Shown: positions 7,486 through 15,157 of the stretch, piece after piece
Numbering within the stretch: the first letter of the stretch is position 1
Layout of the letters: each line of letters opens with the position of its first letter
Origin: a virus
IMG/VR virus record: IMGVR_UViG_3300047548_000630
Span: 1-30,129 of that record
DNA: 30,129 nucleotides
Direction: 5' to 3' (one strand)
Program-made: the position numbers and the translations under genes
The notes under the pieces: generated by a model
Seen by the model: the letters and a program-made list of their open reading frames with translations, nothing else
What the model was told of the DNA's origin: nothing
Database searches by the model: none

Positions 7486-8088
7486 ATGGATAATTATATT
7501 CCTTCACCTGATAGTCAGGCAATTTTAAGTAGAATCCAAGAACTTTGTGGAATCAACCCAAAGATTTGGAAAGACCTTACTGATGCAGGAACTTTTAAAG
7601 AATGTACTTCCTACAAAGACTATTTTACTACTTTAGTTAGCCATTATCGGTATAACAAAGAAGCTAAAGAAATTGCTGCTAAGGCAAAACTTGCTGAGGC
7701 AGAGAATAAACCGCGTTTTAAGAACTCTGAACTACGAGACCAACTAGACCAAGTTACTATAGCTGAGAAGATTCAGAAAATCCGATTAGATAAAGCTAAG
7801 GAACAGGAACTTTGGGTAAAAAACCAAGTAAGTAGAGGTGAACTTGTCTCGAAAGGAGAATTAGAGCAACTAATGTTTCCTACTTTTGTTACTATTTGTA
7901 ATATTCTTCGTCACGCGGCTGATGAAACTCCAGAACTTCAACAACCAATAGATAAGTGCCTAGCAGAGTTATTCTCATTAGGGGAAAGATTAGAGGAAAA
8001 TGCTATTGGGGATAGTAAAAAGTATGTGGAAATTATGTTAGATACAACGGTTGATTACATGGAACTTATTGAAGGATTCGAGGGCTGA
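7486..8088 (+). CDS. Terminase small subunit, Nu1-like
   Basis: A 200-residue protein directly before the large terminase gene (two bases between stop and start). Residues 1-60 could hold a DNA-recognition helix-turn-helix. Residues 60-125 are a long charged helix (AKEIAAKAKLAEAEN onward, then LDKAKEQELWVKNQVSRGELV). The C-terminal helical domain starts with LEQLMFPTFVTICNIL. The sequence R/S-RGELVSKGEL after a long helix is typical of Nu1-type small subunits. It should bind the packaging start site and recruit the large subunit. The call rests mainly on helix pattern plus position; the ribosome site is weak, so coupling to the gene before it is likely. Confidence 0.75.
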   Translation: MDNYIPSPDSQAILSRIQELCGINPKIWKDLTDAGTFKECTSYKDYFTTLVSHYRYNKEAKEIAAKAKLAEAENKPRFKNSELRDQLDQVTIAEKIQKIRLDKAKEQELWVKNQVSRGELVSKGELEQLMFPTFVTICNILRHAADETPELQQPIDKCLAELFSLGERLEENAIGDSKKYVEIMLDTTVDYMELIEGFEG

Positions 8089-8090
8089 GT

Positions 8091-10058
8091 ATGAACATTC
8101 CTGCAACTTTAAAGAACATCTCAGAAAGATTACTCCTAGCTAATTGTTTGAAACACTTTCGACCAATCCTTCGTATATCTACAATGGAATGGTCTAAACG
8201 CTACCGAAGTATAAGTAGTGCCGAAACTTCTTTTGGTGTAGGAAAGTTTGACCCAGACCATACCCCATATATGGAATACGTCTATGAGTGTTTGGACAAC
8301 TTACGGATTCCAGTTGTTTGCTCTCAAAAATCTGCTAGAGTAGGTTGGACAGAGGTCATCAATAACTATCGAGGAAGAAGAATCCATACTCAACCATGTA
8401 ATATGTTATTAGGTTTTCCAACTAAGGAAGATGCAAGAACCTTCGGAAAAGAAAAATGGAAATGGTTTTTAGAAAATACTCCGATACTATCTAAGATAGT
8501 GGATGTTGGTATCTCAGAAAACCGTAAATCGGTGTTTGATTATGCTTTTAATGGGGGAAGTTTGCGGTTGCGAACTTTGGGAAGTATTGGTTCACTAAAA
8601 TCCAATAATGTTCCTTACATCGAGATTGAAGAACCTGATGACATCAAAGATAACATTGGCGGTCAAGGGGATGTTCTAGCTAACTTAAAAGAACGTCAAA
8701 AACTTGTACCTAAAACAATGAAGAAACTTATCTTTGGGGGTACTCCAACGCATCTTGACTTCTCTATGGTAGAAAATGCCATAAAAACAAGTAATCAACT
8801 TATCTTTAAAGCAGAATGTCATGAATGTAAAGAACTTGTACCAATGGACGGCTCAAGTTTTGATTGTATAAAGTATGCAGAATTTCCTGAAAGAAAGATA
8901 GATGAAATCTATGGTAAGCATGACCCTGAATCTGCAAAGTTCTTTTGTCCTTTTTGCAATACCGAATGGACTTTCGAGCAGAAAAACCAAAATATCAGGG
9001 AAGGAAAAAAGTATGGCTTTGTTGACCATACAGGAAACTTCTCTAAAGGATGGCATCCTAAGAAACCTGAAATCACAGATACTTTTGGATTTATTTTCTC
9101 AGAGCTTATGTCTCCCTTTGAAGGAAGTCATTTTGTTGAATTAGCTAAGAAACGTATTTTAGCGGAGCTTGACCTAGCTAAAGGCAAAGAAGGTTTAATG
9201 AAAACCTTTTATAATAACTCTCGTGGTATGCCTTATGCAAGTGGAATCTCTGCTCTTTCCGCAGAAGAAATGAGAAAACTTCGCAGCAACTATCCAGAAG
9301 GTATTGTTCCTTCAGAAGGTCTTATTCTTACGATGGGAGTTGACGTACAGATAAACCGTTTCGCGTATGTTATCCGTGCTTGGGGAAGAAATGGAAATTC
9401 TTATCTAGTAACTTGGAGAGAAATCTTTGGGAATACCCAAAACTACCAAGACCCTGTTTGGACGGAACTTTATAACATTATCACTGCTGATTATCCACAT
9501 AGTAATGGAAAAACTCTCAAAATCTCAGCTTGTAGCATAGATAGTGGTTGGAATACAGAACTTGTGTACCGTTTTGTTAAAGAACTTAACCAAGTTAAAG
9601 GTTACGAACAAGTTTTCGCTACTAAAGGTTCTGATGATTTGCGTTTTTCACATGATGAAATCTATAATGAACCTGCTGACTTAGATATTCTGACTGACAA
9701 AGCTGCTAGAAGAACTTTAGCTGAGACTATGGGTGTTAAAGTCTATAACGTGGGAGCGCACAAAGCTCATAACGAGATTCTTAGAAGGGTTGGTCTGAAT
9801 TTGATTGAAGGCTGTAACCAAGATAGATATTTCTTTAACGAACAAAGTTATGGGATGTATGAAGAACAAATGACTTCTTGTAGAAAGTTAATAGATGTTA
9901 GAAGTGGTACACAAAGGGAAGTTTATAAGCTAGTAAGTGGGAAAAGGAAGGAGGCGATGGACTGCGAGAAGCTGATTTGTCATGCAGCTTACGCTATTGG
10001 AGTACCCTCTTACCCGCCACAATACTGGGCTGCGATAGAAAAATATCTGTATGAGTAA
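8091..10058 (+). CDS. Terminase large subunit, lambda gpA family
   Basis: A 655-residue packaging motor. The ATPase domain has the GpA-type Walker A variant QKSARVGWTE at residues 79-88, and an acidic Walker B-like strand VPYIEIEEPDD at 174-184. A zinc-binding pair CHEC (243-246) and CPFC (286-289) sits between ATPase and nuclease parts. The nuclease domain has acidic residues in MGVDVQINRFAYVIRAWG (D418) and CSIDSGWN (D484), expected for an RNase-H-like metal-dependent nuclease. Length is close to lambda gpA (641 residues). It cuts concatemeric DNA and drives it into the prohead through the portal. The start ATG 8091 lies two bases after the small-subunit stop, with GAGGG upstream. Confidence 0.95.
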   Translation: MNIPATLKNISERLLLANCLKHFRPILRISTMEWSKRYRSISSAETSFGVGKFDPDHTPYMEYVYECLDNLRIPVVCSQKSARVGWTEVINNYRGRRIHTQPCNMLLGFPTKEDARTFGKEKWKWFLENTPILSKIVDVGISENRKSVFDYAFNGGSLRLRTLGSIGSLKSNNVPYIEIEEPDDIKDNIGGQGDVLANLKERQKLVPKTMKKLIFGGTPTHLDFSMVENAIKTSNQLIFKAECHECKELVPMDGSSFDCIKYAEFPERKIDEIYGKHDPESAKFFCPFCNTEWTFEQKNQNIREGKKYGFVDHTGNFSKGWHPKKPEITDTFGFIFSELMSPFEGSHFVELAKKRILAELDLAKGKEGLMKTFYNNSRGMPYASGISALSAEEMRKLRSNYPEGIVPSEGLILTMGVDVQINRFAYVIRAWGRNGNSYLVTWREIFGNTQNYQDPVWTELYNIITADYPHSNGKTLKISACSIDSGWNTELVYRFVKELNQVKGYEQVFATKGSDDLRFSHDEIYNEPADLDILTDKAARRTLAETMGVKVYNVGAHKAHNEILRRVGLNLIEGCNQDRYFFNEQSYGMYEEQMTSCRKLIDVRSGTQREVYKLVSGKRKEAMDCEKLICHAAYAIGVPSYPPQYWAAIEKYLYE

Positions 10059-10065
10059 TCTATAG

Positions 10066-10094
10066 TTTCTTTTTGTACTTTGTTACTGTATAAT
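10066..10094 (+). promoter_or_regulatory. Possible promoter before the HNH gene
   Basis: A perfect TATAAT lies at 10089-10094 in the only gap between terminase and HNH genes. At 17-base spacing the -35 position reads TTTCTT, which is weak. A promoter here would give the HNH gene its own expression. The evidence is a single good hexamer in A+T-rich DNA, so it could be chance. Confidence 0.4.
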
Positions 10095-10122
10095 GCTTCT
10101 TTTTTAACTAAGAGACTTAGAC

Positions 10123-10965
10123 ATGGAACAATTTACTTTGCAAGAAATAGAAGACACTTTTTTAATGAAAATACTCCCTAACACTGAACGAGATGGGGAG
10201 TGTTTAAATTTCTTAGGTGGAAAAACGGCTAGTGGGTATGGGTCAGTTCTTATAAATGGTATAGCTATTGGGACACATAGAGTAGCGTATGCTTACTACC
10301 ATAATACTAACAGATTTAATAACTTATTTGTTTTACATAGTTGTGATAACCGTAAGTGTTTAGCTAAAGAACATTTACGTCTTGGAACACACCAAGAAAA
10401 TATGCAGGACATGGTAGATAGAAACAGGACAACCAGAAAACTTACAGATGCAGAGATTATAGAAATATACACTTCTGATAAGCCAACTGAATATTTTGCA
10501 GATAAGTATTCTATTACTAAACAAACAATAAATACTATCCGCAATAGAACTAATTGGGCTGAGGTTACGGAAGGTTTAGTTTGTGGAGTACCAGAAGGCA
10601 AAGAACGTGCTAGAGAAAGTTTTGCCATTTTGACCAAAGAACAGGTTAAAGAAATCTATTTAGCCGAAGATACTTTAAGAAATTTAGCTAAGAAATTTGG
10701 TACAGAAATTACTACCATTTCTAAGATAAAATGTGGTATAAATTGGCAGGATGTTACAGCCTCGTTAGGTAAAGCGGGTAGTTCACAGCACCCGTTCAAA
10801 GCTAAACTAACTAAAGAAGATGTAGCATATATCTATACTTCCAAAGAATCTTCAAAAGATTTAGCTACAGCTTTTAATATTTCTATTAGAAGTGTTAATC
10901 AAATTAGAAGTAAAGAAACTTGGAAAACTTTTACAGATACTTTAGACAAAAAGGAAACATCATGA
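10123..10965 (+). CDS. HNH endonuclease with three C-terminal helix-turn-helix-like repeats
   Basis: A 280-residue protein. Residues 25-100 are an HNH_3-type nuclease: THRVAYAYYH at 51-60, then VLHSCDNRKC, EHLRLGT and QENMQDMVDR through residue 100, giving the H...N...H metal site and CxxxxC pattern. Three related repeats of about 44 residues follow at 106-149, 169-212 and 228-271. Each runs K/I-LT-x-E/A-x-(V/I)-x-x-IY, then a polar turn, then I/T-I-x-x-I-R/K, and ends in W-x-x-(V/F)-T; they look like DNA-binding helix-turn-helix units. Such enzymes cut specific DNA and are either mobile (homing) or assist packaging when beside terminase. Its stop overlaps the next start by ATGA, so it is well built into the operon. 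Confidence 0.88.
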   Translation: MEQFTLQEIEDTFLMKILPNTERDGECLNFLGGKTASGYGSVLINGIAIGTHRVAYAYYHNTNRFNNLFVLHSCDNRKCLAKEHLRLGTHQENMQDMVDRNRTTRKLTDAEIIEIYTSDKPTEYFADKYSITKQTINTIRNRTNWAEVTEGLVCGVPEGKERARESFAILTKEQVKEIYLAEDTLRNLAKKFGTEITTISKIKCGINWQDVTASLGKAGSSQHPFKAKLTKEDVAYIYTSKESSKDLATAFNISIRSVNQIRSKETWKTFTDTLDKKETS

Positions 10966-11126
10966 ATTGGCTCAAACAAAGATTAAAAGAAAAATCAACT
11001 TTAGCTTCTTTAACAGGCTTAATAACTGCACTTCTTCCTTACTTAGGAGTTCCAACCGACCTTCAAACTCCCTTAGCTAGTTTCTTAGGGGTAGTTTTAA
11101 TGTCTTTTGCAGTTACAGAAGGGTAA
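10962..11126 (+). CDS. Small membrane protein, holin-like (54 aa)
   Basis: The ATG at 10962 overlaps the HNH stop codon (ATGA) and follows AAGGAAAC. The 54 residues begin with a basic amphipathic part (MNWLKQRLKEKS), then two hydrophobic stretches of about 18 residues each, separated by GVPTDLQTP. This hairpin layout suits a small holin or other membrane peptide. A longer frame starting at 10920 would overlap the HNH gene deeply and lacks a ribosome site. No lysin gene lies nearby, so the lysis role is unproven. Confidence 0.68.
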   Translation: MNWLKQRLKEKSTLASLTGLITALLPYLGVPTDLQTPLASFLGVVLMSFAVTEG

Positions 11127-11127
11127 G

Positions 11128-11286
11128 ATGAGCGATATGAGCCGACCAGACCTCCATATCTGTGAGGTCTTTGTTAAAGAAAATAATAGATTAGTTTGTA
11201 AGAAGTGTGGTAAAGTAGAGAGAATAGTTCCAACTTGGGCAGACTTAGTGCTACCACCTATAAACTTATGGTCATTACCTAACTAA
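11128..11286 (+). CDS. 52-residue Cys-containing protein, possible zinc knuckle
   Basis: Begins at ATG 11128, one base after the previous stop, with AGAAGGG upstream, and ends at TAA 11284-11286. The protein has H10, C12 (LHICEVF) and a CKKC pair at C24 and C27 (RLVCKKCGKVE), which could bind one metal ion. The C-terminal half is hydrophobic with Pro and Trp. The function is unknown. The close spacing, ribosome site and Cys pattern support a real gene. Confidence 0.62.
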   Translation: MSDMSRPDLHICEVFVKENNRLVCKKCGKVERIVPTWADLVLPPINLWSLPN

Positions 11287-11299
11287 CTCTGGAGATTCA

Positions 11300-11581
11300 A
11301 TGGCAACCATAACTAGACAACAAAAACTTGAAATAGCTTATGCTGATTTAGCTAAGGTTAATGATGCCATAGATAAACTTATTCAAGGAAAACTTATCCA
11401 AAGGCTTGAGATTGGAAGTCATGAGTTCCGCAGAGTTTATGATAATAACAAAGTTTCTCTTTCAGATTTAAAAGAAATGAGAAAAGAGCTTTTAGAATAT
11501 ATTGATACTTTGGAAGGAACTACTCAAATAGAGTATAGGGCAGGAGCTTCTGTTCCTTTGGTAGTTAGTAGGAGATTCTAA
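11300..11581 (+). CDS. W: Head-tail connector, lambda gpW-like
   Basis: A 93-residue protein with a GGAG ribosome site ahead of ATG 11300. The sequence IDKLIQGKLIQRLEIGSHEFRRVYDNN followed by VSLSDLKEMRKELLEYIDTL matches the gpW pattern: helix, then beta hairpin around a G-x-x, then S-x-SDL-x-x starting the second helix. Its position before the portal gene is also that of gpW. gpW enters the filled head below the portal, stabilises packaged DNA and gives the site to which the next connector binds. It is a few residues longer than lambda gpW (68 residues), mostly at both ends. Confidence 0.88.
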   Translation: MATITRQQKLEIAYADLAKVNDAIDKLIQGKLIQRLEIGSHEFRRVYDNNKVSLSDLKEMRKELLEYIDTLEGTTQIEYRAGASVPLVVSRRF

Positions 11582-11763
11582 TGTCTAAAAGTGTACCACC
11601 TCTTATACCTATAGCTAAGAGACCTAAGCCACAGGTTGTAAAAACTATAAAAAATAGCGTACAAACAGACCAAATCAAAGCTGTGGGTTTACACATACCT
11701 AAATTAGATTTAACAAATCTAACTACATTACTAGAGTTAGATGTCGGAGGTTCTAATGACTGA
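11581..11763 (+). CDS. 60-residue protein between gpW and portal, unknown
   Basis: Starts at ATG 11581, sharing one base with the gpW stop (TAATG), with GGAG upstream, and overlaps the portal start by eight bases. The N-terminal half is Pro/Lys-rich and likely unstructured (VPPLIPIAKRPKPQ). The second half has alternating hydrophobic residues (LHIPKLDLTNLTTLLELDV). It has no recognisable family. Tight coupling on both sides suggests it is truly translated, perhaps as a head-assembly accessory. Confidence 0.65.
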   Translation: MSKSVPPLIPIAKRPKPQVVKTIKNSVQTDQIKAVGLHIPKLDLTNLTTLLELDVGGSND

Positions 11764-13204
11764 CCCAACTTATGTCGTTCCAAACTTATTCCAAACAAAC
11801 TATGAAGCAGCTTCTACGGAGTATGCTTTAGCTCATAGACAAGCTGCTATGGGAGACGCTGATACTCTTGGAGTTTCTGAGATTGTTTTCCTGATAGCTA
11901 GAAGCCGATATATGTGCCGCAACAATGCAGTTGCATCTTCTGCACAAGATAAATATGCTACTAAGTTGGGAAGTATTAAAGTTTCTTGGAACAATCAAGA
12001 CGGTTCTAAACATTCCATTATGCAAGATTTATGGGATAGTTTTGCAGAAAGTCCTATGCTTGATGGGTTTGGTAATCTCGATACTTGGCAAGTTGCGTGT
12101 AATCATGAACGATTCGCTAGTGGAAAAGCCATTACAAGATTCCATACAATAGCTAGTGACCATCCTATTCCTCTGAAACTTCAAGGTATTCCTGCTGAGT
12201 ATTGGGATATATCCTATACAGGAAGTGATAAACCTGAACTTAACCAAAATGGGAGAGTTACTAGGTATGGTATTACTTTTAAGAATACTAAACCTGAGTT
12301 ATATCATTTCTATAAGGAAGGATACTTTGCAATAAACAATCCTACTAATGTAGATACTTGGAAGCGTGAAGCTATAGATGCAAATGACATCATCAATAGC
12401 TTTGAACGAAAAAATGCTAATCAATGGATTGGAGTTCCTCTCTTAACAAGTTGTCTTTTAACTATCTATGCTTTGGAAGACCTTTGTGATGCAACTACCA
12501 AACAACAAACAAATGCTTCGGCTGTTAGCTGGATAGTTTCCACAGAAGGAAGTCCATTGCTAAGAACTCCTGTAGGAAGTGTTATTACGGTCGGAGACCG
12601 AGACCAAGCTGACCCTAATACAAAGACTATCTTCCGAAGTGCATCAGGTAATGTACATTACTTAGCGACAGGGGAAAAACTCCAACAGGTTCAAAGTACA
12701 GACATTGGTAATAACTTAGTTCCTTTTGTGAAAAGTGAGTTGGAATTAGTCGCAGCCGCATTGAATATGCCTTACTTTGAGCTAAAAGGTGATACTTCGG
12801 GCATGGACTTTAGTTCTATTCGAGCAATTCTTATCCAATGGCGCAACCGAATTGAATTTATCTATAATATTATAGTTATTCCAACTCAAATGCGTCCTTT
12901 AGTAGCTAGATTCCAAAACTATGCTAAACTAAAGTTTAAAGTAGCAAATGCAAAGCCTACATTTATCTTACCTAGATGGTATGGGGTTGATGATAGAAGT
13001 GATGCGGAAGCTGACTTAATTGAAGTAGCTAGTGGATTTACTCCTATAGAAGCTATTTGGATGGAACGTGGCTATACTAAGGAACAAATAGAACAAAGTT
13101 TGAAACTTATTAAAGAACTAGGTTTGGATGGGATATTGGCTGATAGTGGAAAAGATAAAGCCGCGCAAACTCAGCAACAGATGAATCAACAGGCGGGAAG
13201 TTAG
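11756..13204 (+). CDS. B: Portal protein, lambda gpB family
   Basis: A 482-residue portal. I choose ATG 11756 because GGAGG sits five bases upstream; an in-frame ATG at 11741 has no such site. The family pattern is present: SEIVFLIARSRYMCRNNAVASSAQDKY near the N-terminus, a W-x-x-A-C-N-H-E region where the lambda family has the G-E/R-F-A-S-G-K segment (ERFASGKAI), then the wing and stem with NQWIGVPLLTSCLLTIYALEDL and a later LNMPYFELKGDTSGMDFSSIRA. The C-terminus is Gln/Lys-rich. It forms the dodecameric gate of the head through which terminase moves DNA, and binds scaffold and gpW-type connectors. Confidence 0.93.
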   Translation: MTDPTYVVPNLFQTNYEAASTEYALAHRQAAMGDADTLGVSEIVFLIARSRYMCRNNAVASSAQDKYATKLGSIKVSWNNQDGSKHSIMQDLWDSFAESPMLDGFGNLDTWQVACNHERFASGKAITRFHTIASDHPIPLKLQGIPAEYWDISYTGSDKPELNQNGRVTRYGITFKNTKPELYHFYKEGYFAINNPTNVDTWKREAIDANDIINSFERKNANQWIGVPLLTSCLLTIYALEDLCDATTKQQTNASAVSWIVSTEGSPLLRTPVGSVITVGDRDQADPNTKTIFRSASGNVHYLATGEKLQQVQSTDIGNNLVPFVKSELELVAAALNMPYFELKGDTSGMDFSSIRAILIQWRNRIEFIYNIIVIPTQMRPLVARFQNYAKLKFKVANAKPTFILPRWYGVDDRSDAEADLIEVASGFTPIEAIWMERGYTKEQIEQSLKLIKELGLDGILADSGKDKAAQTQQQMNQQAGS

Positions 13205-13205
13205 T

Positions 13206-13937
13206 ATGATACAGCTATTTAATGGTGATTGTTTGGAAGTTATGAAAGATTTGGACGATGGAAGTGTTGACCTTATCTTAGCAGATATTCCTTACGGTAC
13301 AACCGCTTGTAAGTGGGATGTTGTTATTCCTTTTGAATCTATGTGGGAGCAGTTGCACAGACTAATCAGACCAGATGGTGCAATGGTCTTTACAGCTAGA
13401 GAACCTTTTACCTCTAAACTTGTTATGTCAAACATACAAAACTATAAACATAAATGGGTTTGGAATAAGAAACAATCAGGAAGTTTTCAAAATGCTAAAT
13501 ATATGCCTTTACAGATTGAAGAGGATGTTCTTGTTTTTGCAAAGTCTAAAGTTAGATACTTTCCTATTATGCGAAAAGGTGTGTTTAGAAAGAAAGGAGG
13601 AAGTTCTAAGAAAAATGAATTATTCACTGGTTTAAAAACAGAACACTGTACTTATAACGATGACTACTACCCTACAAACATTTTAGAGATTGTAAATCCT
13701 AGAATTGGAAAAGTTCATCCTACCCAAAAACCAGTTGAACTAATGGAGTATCTAATAAAAACATATTCTTTAGAGAATGAAACTGTTTTAGACTTTACAA
13801 TGGGAAGCGGAACTACAGGAGTAGCCTGTAAGAACCTTAACCGTTCTTTCATCGGCATTGAACTAGACCAAACTTACTTTGAAATAGCTAAACAACGCCT
13901 AGAAAGTACCAACCCACCCTCTGAACTATCTTCCTAA
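13206..13937 (+). CDS. Beta-class DNA methyltransferase (N6-adenine or N4-cytosine)
   Basis: A 243-residue S-adenosylmethionine-dependent methyltransferase. Catalytic motif IV is DIPYGT at residues 27-32 (usual form DPPY; a non-Pro second residue is also seen in phage enzymes). HPTQKP lies at 171-176 and the cofactor-binding motif I DFTMGSGTTG at 196-205, followed by FIGIEL with its acidic end. Motif IV before motif I marks the beta class. There is no specificity subunit, so it acts alone on a short site that cannot be read from sequence. It lies between portal and protease genes, where lambda has none, and would protect progeny DNA from restriction or alter host marks. It starts one base after the portal stop. 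Confidence 0.92.
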   Translation: MIQLFNGDCLEVMKDLDDGSVDLILADIPYGTTACKWDVVIPFESMWEQLHRLIRPDGAMVFTAREPFTSKLVMSNIQNYKHKWVWNKKQSGSFQNAKYMPLQIEEDVLVFAKSKVRYFPIMRKGVFRKKGGSSKKNELFTGLKTEHCTYNDDYYPTNILEIVNPRIGKVHPTQKPVELMEYLIKTYSLENETVLDFTMGSGTTGVACKNLNRSFIGIELDQTYFEIAKQRLESTNPPSELSS

Positions 13938-13949
13938 GAAAATATTTTA

Positions 13950-13976
13950 TTGACTTTCTGTACATTATGCTATAAT
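13950..13976 (+). promoter_or_regulatory. Extended -10 promoter for the protease-scaffold-capsid genes
   Basis: A perfect TATAAT at 13971-13976 is preceded by TG and one base (TGCTATAAT), the extended -10 form, with TTGACT at 13950-13955. The spacer is 15 bases, shorter than ideal, but an extended -10 does not need a good -35. The start would lie near 13983, leaving a short leader with AAAGGAG before ATG 13997. It gives a second input for the high-copy capsid genes. Confidence 0.65.
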
Positions 13977-13996
13977 ACCCTACAAAGGAGACCTAC

Positions 13997-15157
13997 ATGA
14001 ACCGCAAAGAACTATTCGCACAACTAAAGGCTAATGAAAAGAAACTTATTCAGGAAAAAACTTCCTCAATTAAGTATGCGGATAGTTGTGTCGCTAATGC
14101 AGAGATTATCCAAAGAATACCTCCAAAAGAAACTTCTACCAAAGCCGCAGGAGATTCTACGGAAACTTCCGAAGATTCAGATTCCATTCTAGTAAAAGTT
14201 GTAGCAAACACAGCTAATTGGATGGATTCTCACAAAGATGTCCTTACTGCTGATTCTTATTCTGCTAGTATCTTTAAAAGAGGAACAACTATTCCTCATA
14301 TCCTAGACCACAAACACAGTGTTACTTCTTTTGTCGGCGATGTTCAAAAAGTCTATACTACACAACTTAATCTAAAAGACTTAGGATTATCTCAGGAAGG
14401 AAGTACCACTGCTCTTGTTTTTGAAACTAATATCCGTAAAGATTACAATCCCGAAGTCTATAAGTTCTATAAAGCTGGTAAGATTAACCAACATAGTATT
14501 GGCTTAAGATACCAAGAACTTAGATTAGCTTTGGATTCTTCTGCCCCAGAAGATGTAGCTTACAAAGAAGTTTGGGATAAATACTACCCTGATATTATCA
14601 ATAAGGAAGAAGTTGACAATCTAGGCTACTTTTGGGCTGTAACTAAAGTTGACGTACTAGAGAATAGTGCGGTATTATTTGGTGCAAATGAACTTACTCC
14701 GACTTTAGAACTTTCTAATAACGAACTTTCTACTAAAGATGAAACTTCCGAAACTATTGAAAAAGATTTACCCACTCAAACTGCTCTACCAGAGCAAGGA
14801 GACAACACAATGACTTTAGATGAGGCATTGAAAAAAATCTCAGACTTAGAAACTGAGTTAAAACAGGCTTCTGCTTTGGCAACTAAAGCAGAAAGAGAAC
14901 GTACATTAGCTATTGTAGAAGCAGCTAAAACCTTTGGCTTACCGAATGAAAATGTTGTGAAAGCTGTTACTAAAGGTTGGGATGCTGAAACTACTGCTGA
15001 CATCTTTACAGAGATTAAATCTGGTATTGACGCGGCTAAAAGCATAGACACTTCTGCTATGGCATTTGGCAAAACTTCCGAAGAAGCTACAGGTTCAGCT
15101 AATAAAACTTCTTCTGGCTTATACATCCCTAAATTCACAACCGAAGGAGCTAAATAA
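13997..15157 (+). CDS. Prohead maturation protease with C-terminal scaffold region
   Basis: A 386-residue protein. Residues 65-180 resemble the HK97-type prohead serine protease (S78/U35): a strand with ANWMDSHKDVL, then HILDHKHSVTSFVGDV with likely catalytic H105, and INQHSIGLRY with likely nucleophile S167. Residues 180-270 are acidic and linker-like. Residues 272-386 form a helical, Glu/Lys/Ala-rich scaffold that also has its own start (see 14810). It assembles inside the prohead, shapes the shell, then cleaves the scaffold and itself. The start at 13997 has a strong AAAGGAG site. It is followed by the decoration gene through a one-base TAATG overlap. Confidence 0.88.
   Translation: MNRKELFAQLKANEKKLIQEKTSSIKYADSCVANAEIIQRIPPKETSTKAAGDSTETSEDSDSILVKVVANTANWMDSHKDVLTADSYSASIFKRGTTIPHILDHKHSVTSFVGDVQKVYTTQLNLKDLGLSQEGSTTALVFETNIRKDYNPEVYKFYKAGKINQHSIGLRYQELRLALDSSAPEDVAYKEVWDKYYPDIINKEEVDNLGYFWAVTKVDVLENSAVLFGANELTPTLELSNNELSTKDETSETIEKDLPTQTALPEQGDNTMTLDEALKKISDLETELKQASALATKAERERTLAIVEAAKTFGLPNENVVKAVTKGWDAETTADIFTEIKSGIDAAKSIDTSAMAFGKTSEEATGSANKTSSGLYIPKFTTEGAK
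14810..15157 (+). CDS. Internally started scaffold protein (Nu3-like)
   Basis: In frame with the protease, codon 272 is an ATG preceded by AAGGAG at 14796-14801, eight bases upstream. Initiation there gives a 115-residue protein (MTLDEALKKISDLETELKQ start): a coiled-coil helix, a compact middle, and a C-terminal GLYIPKF tail that could bind the shell. Lambda uses the same device, with Nu3 made from within gene C, so that scaffold outnumbers protease. The strong internal ribosome site is direct sequence evidence; the protein product is inferred. Confidence 0.75.
   Translation: MTLDEALKKISDLETELKQASALATKAERERTLAIVEAAKTFGLPNENVVKAVTKGWDAETTADIFTEIKSGIDAAKSIDTSAMAFGKTSEEATGSANKTSSGLYIPKFTTEGAK

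Noticed and set aside
10296-10637. 113-codon minus-strand frame inside the HNH gene
   Set aside because: Shadow of the HNH coding frame, no start signals.
10962-11126. Calling a full lysis cassette here
   Set aside because: Only a holin-like peptide is present; no endolysin or spanin gene is in the window.
14776-15138. 120-codon minus-strand frame inside the protease/scaffold gene
   Set aside because: It is antisense to a well-supported gene with a nested start; no ribosome site and no coherent fold.
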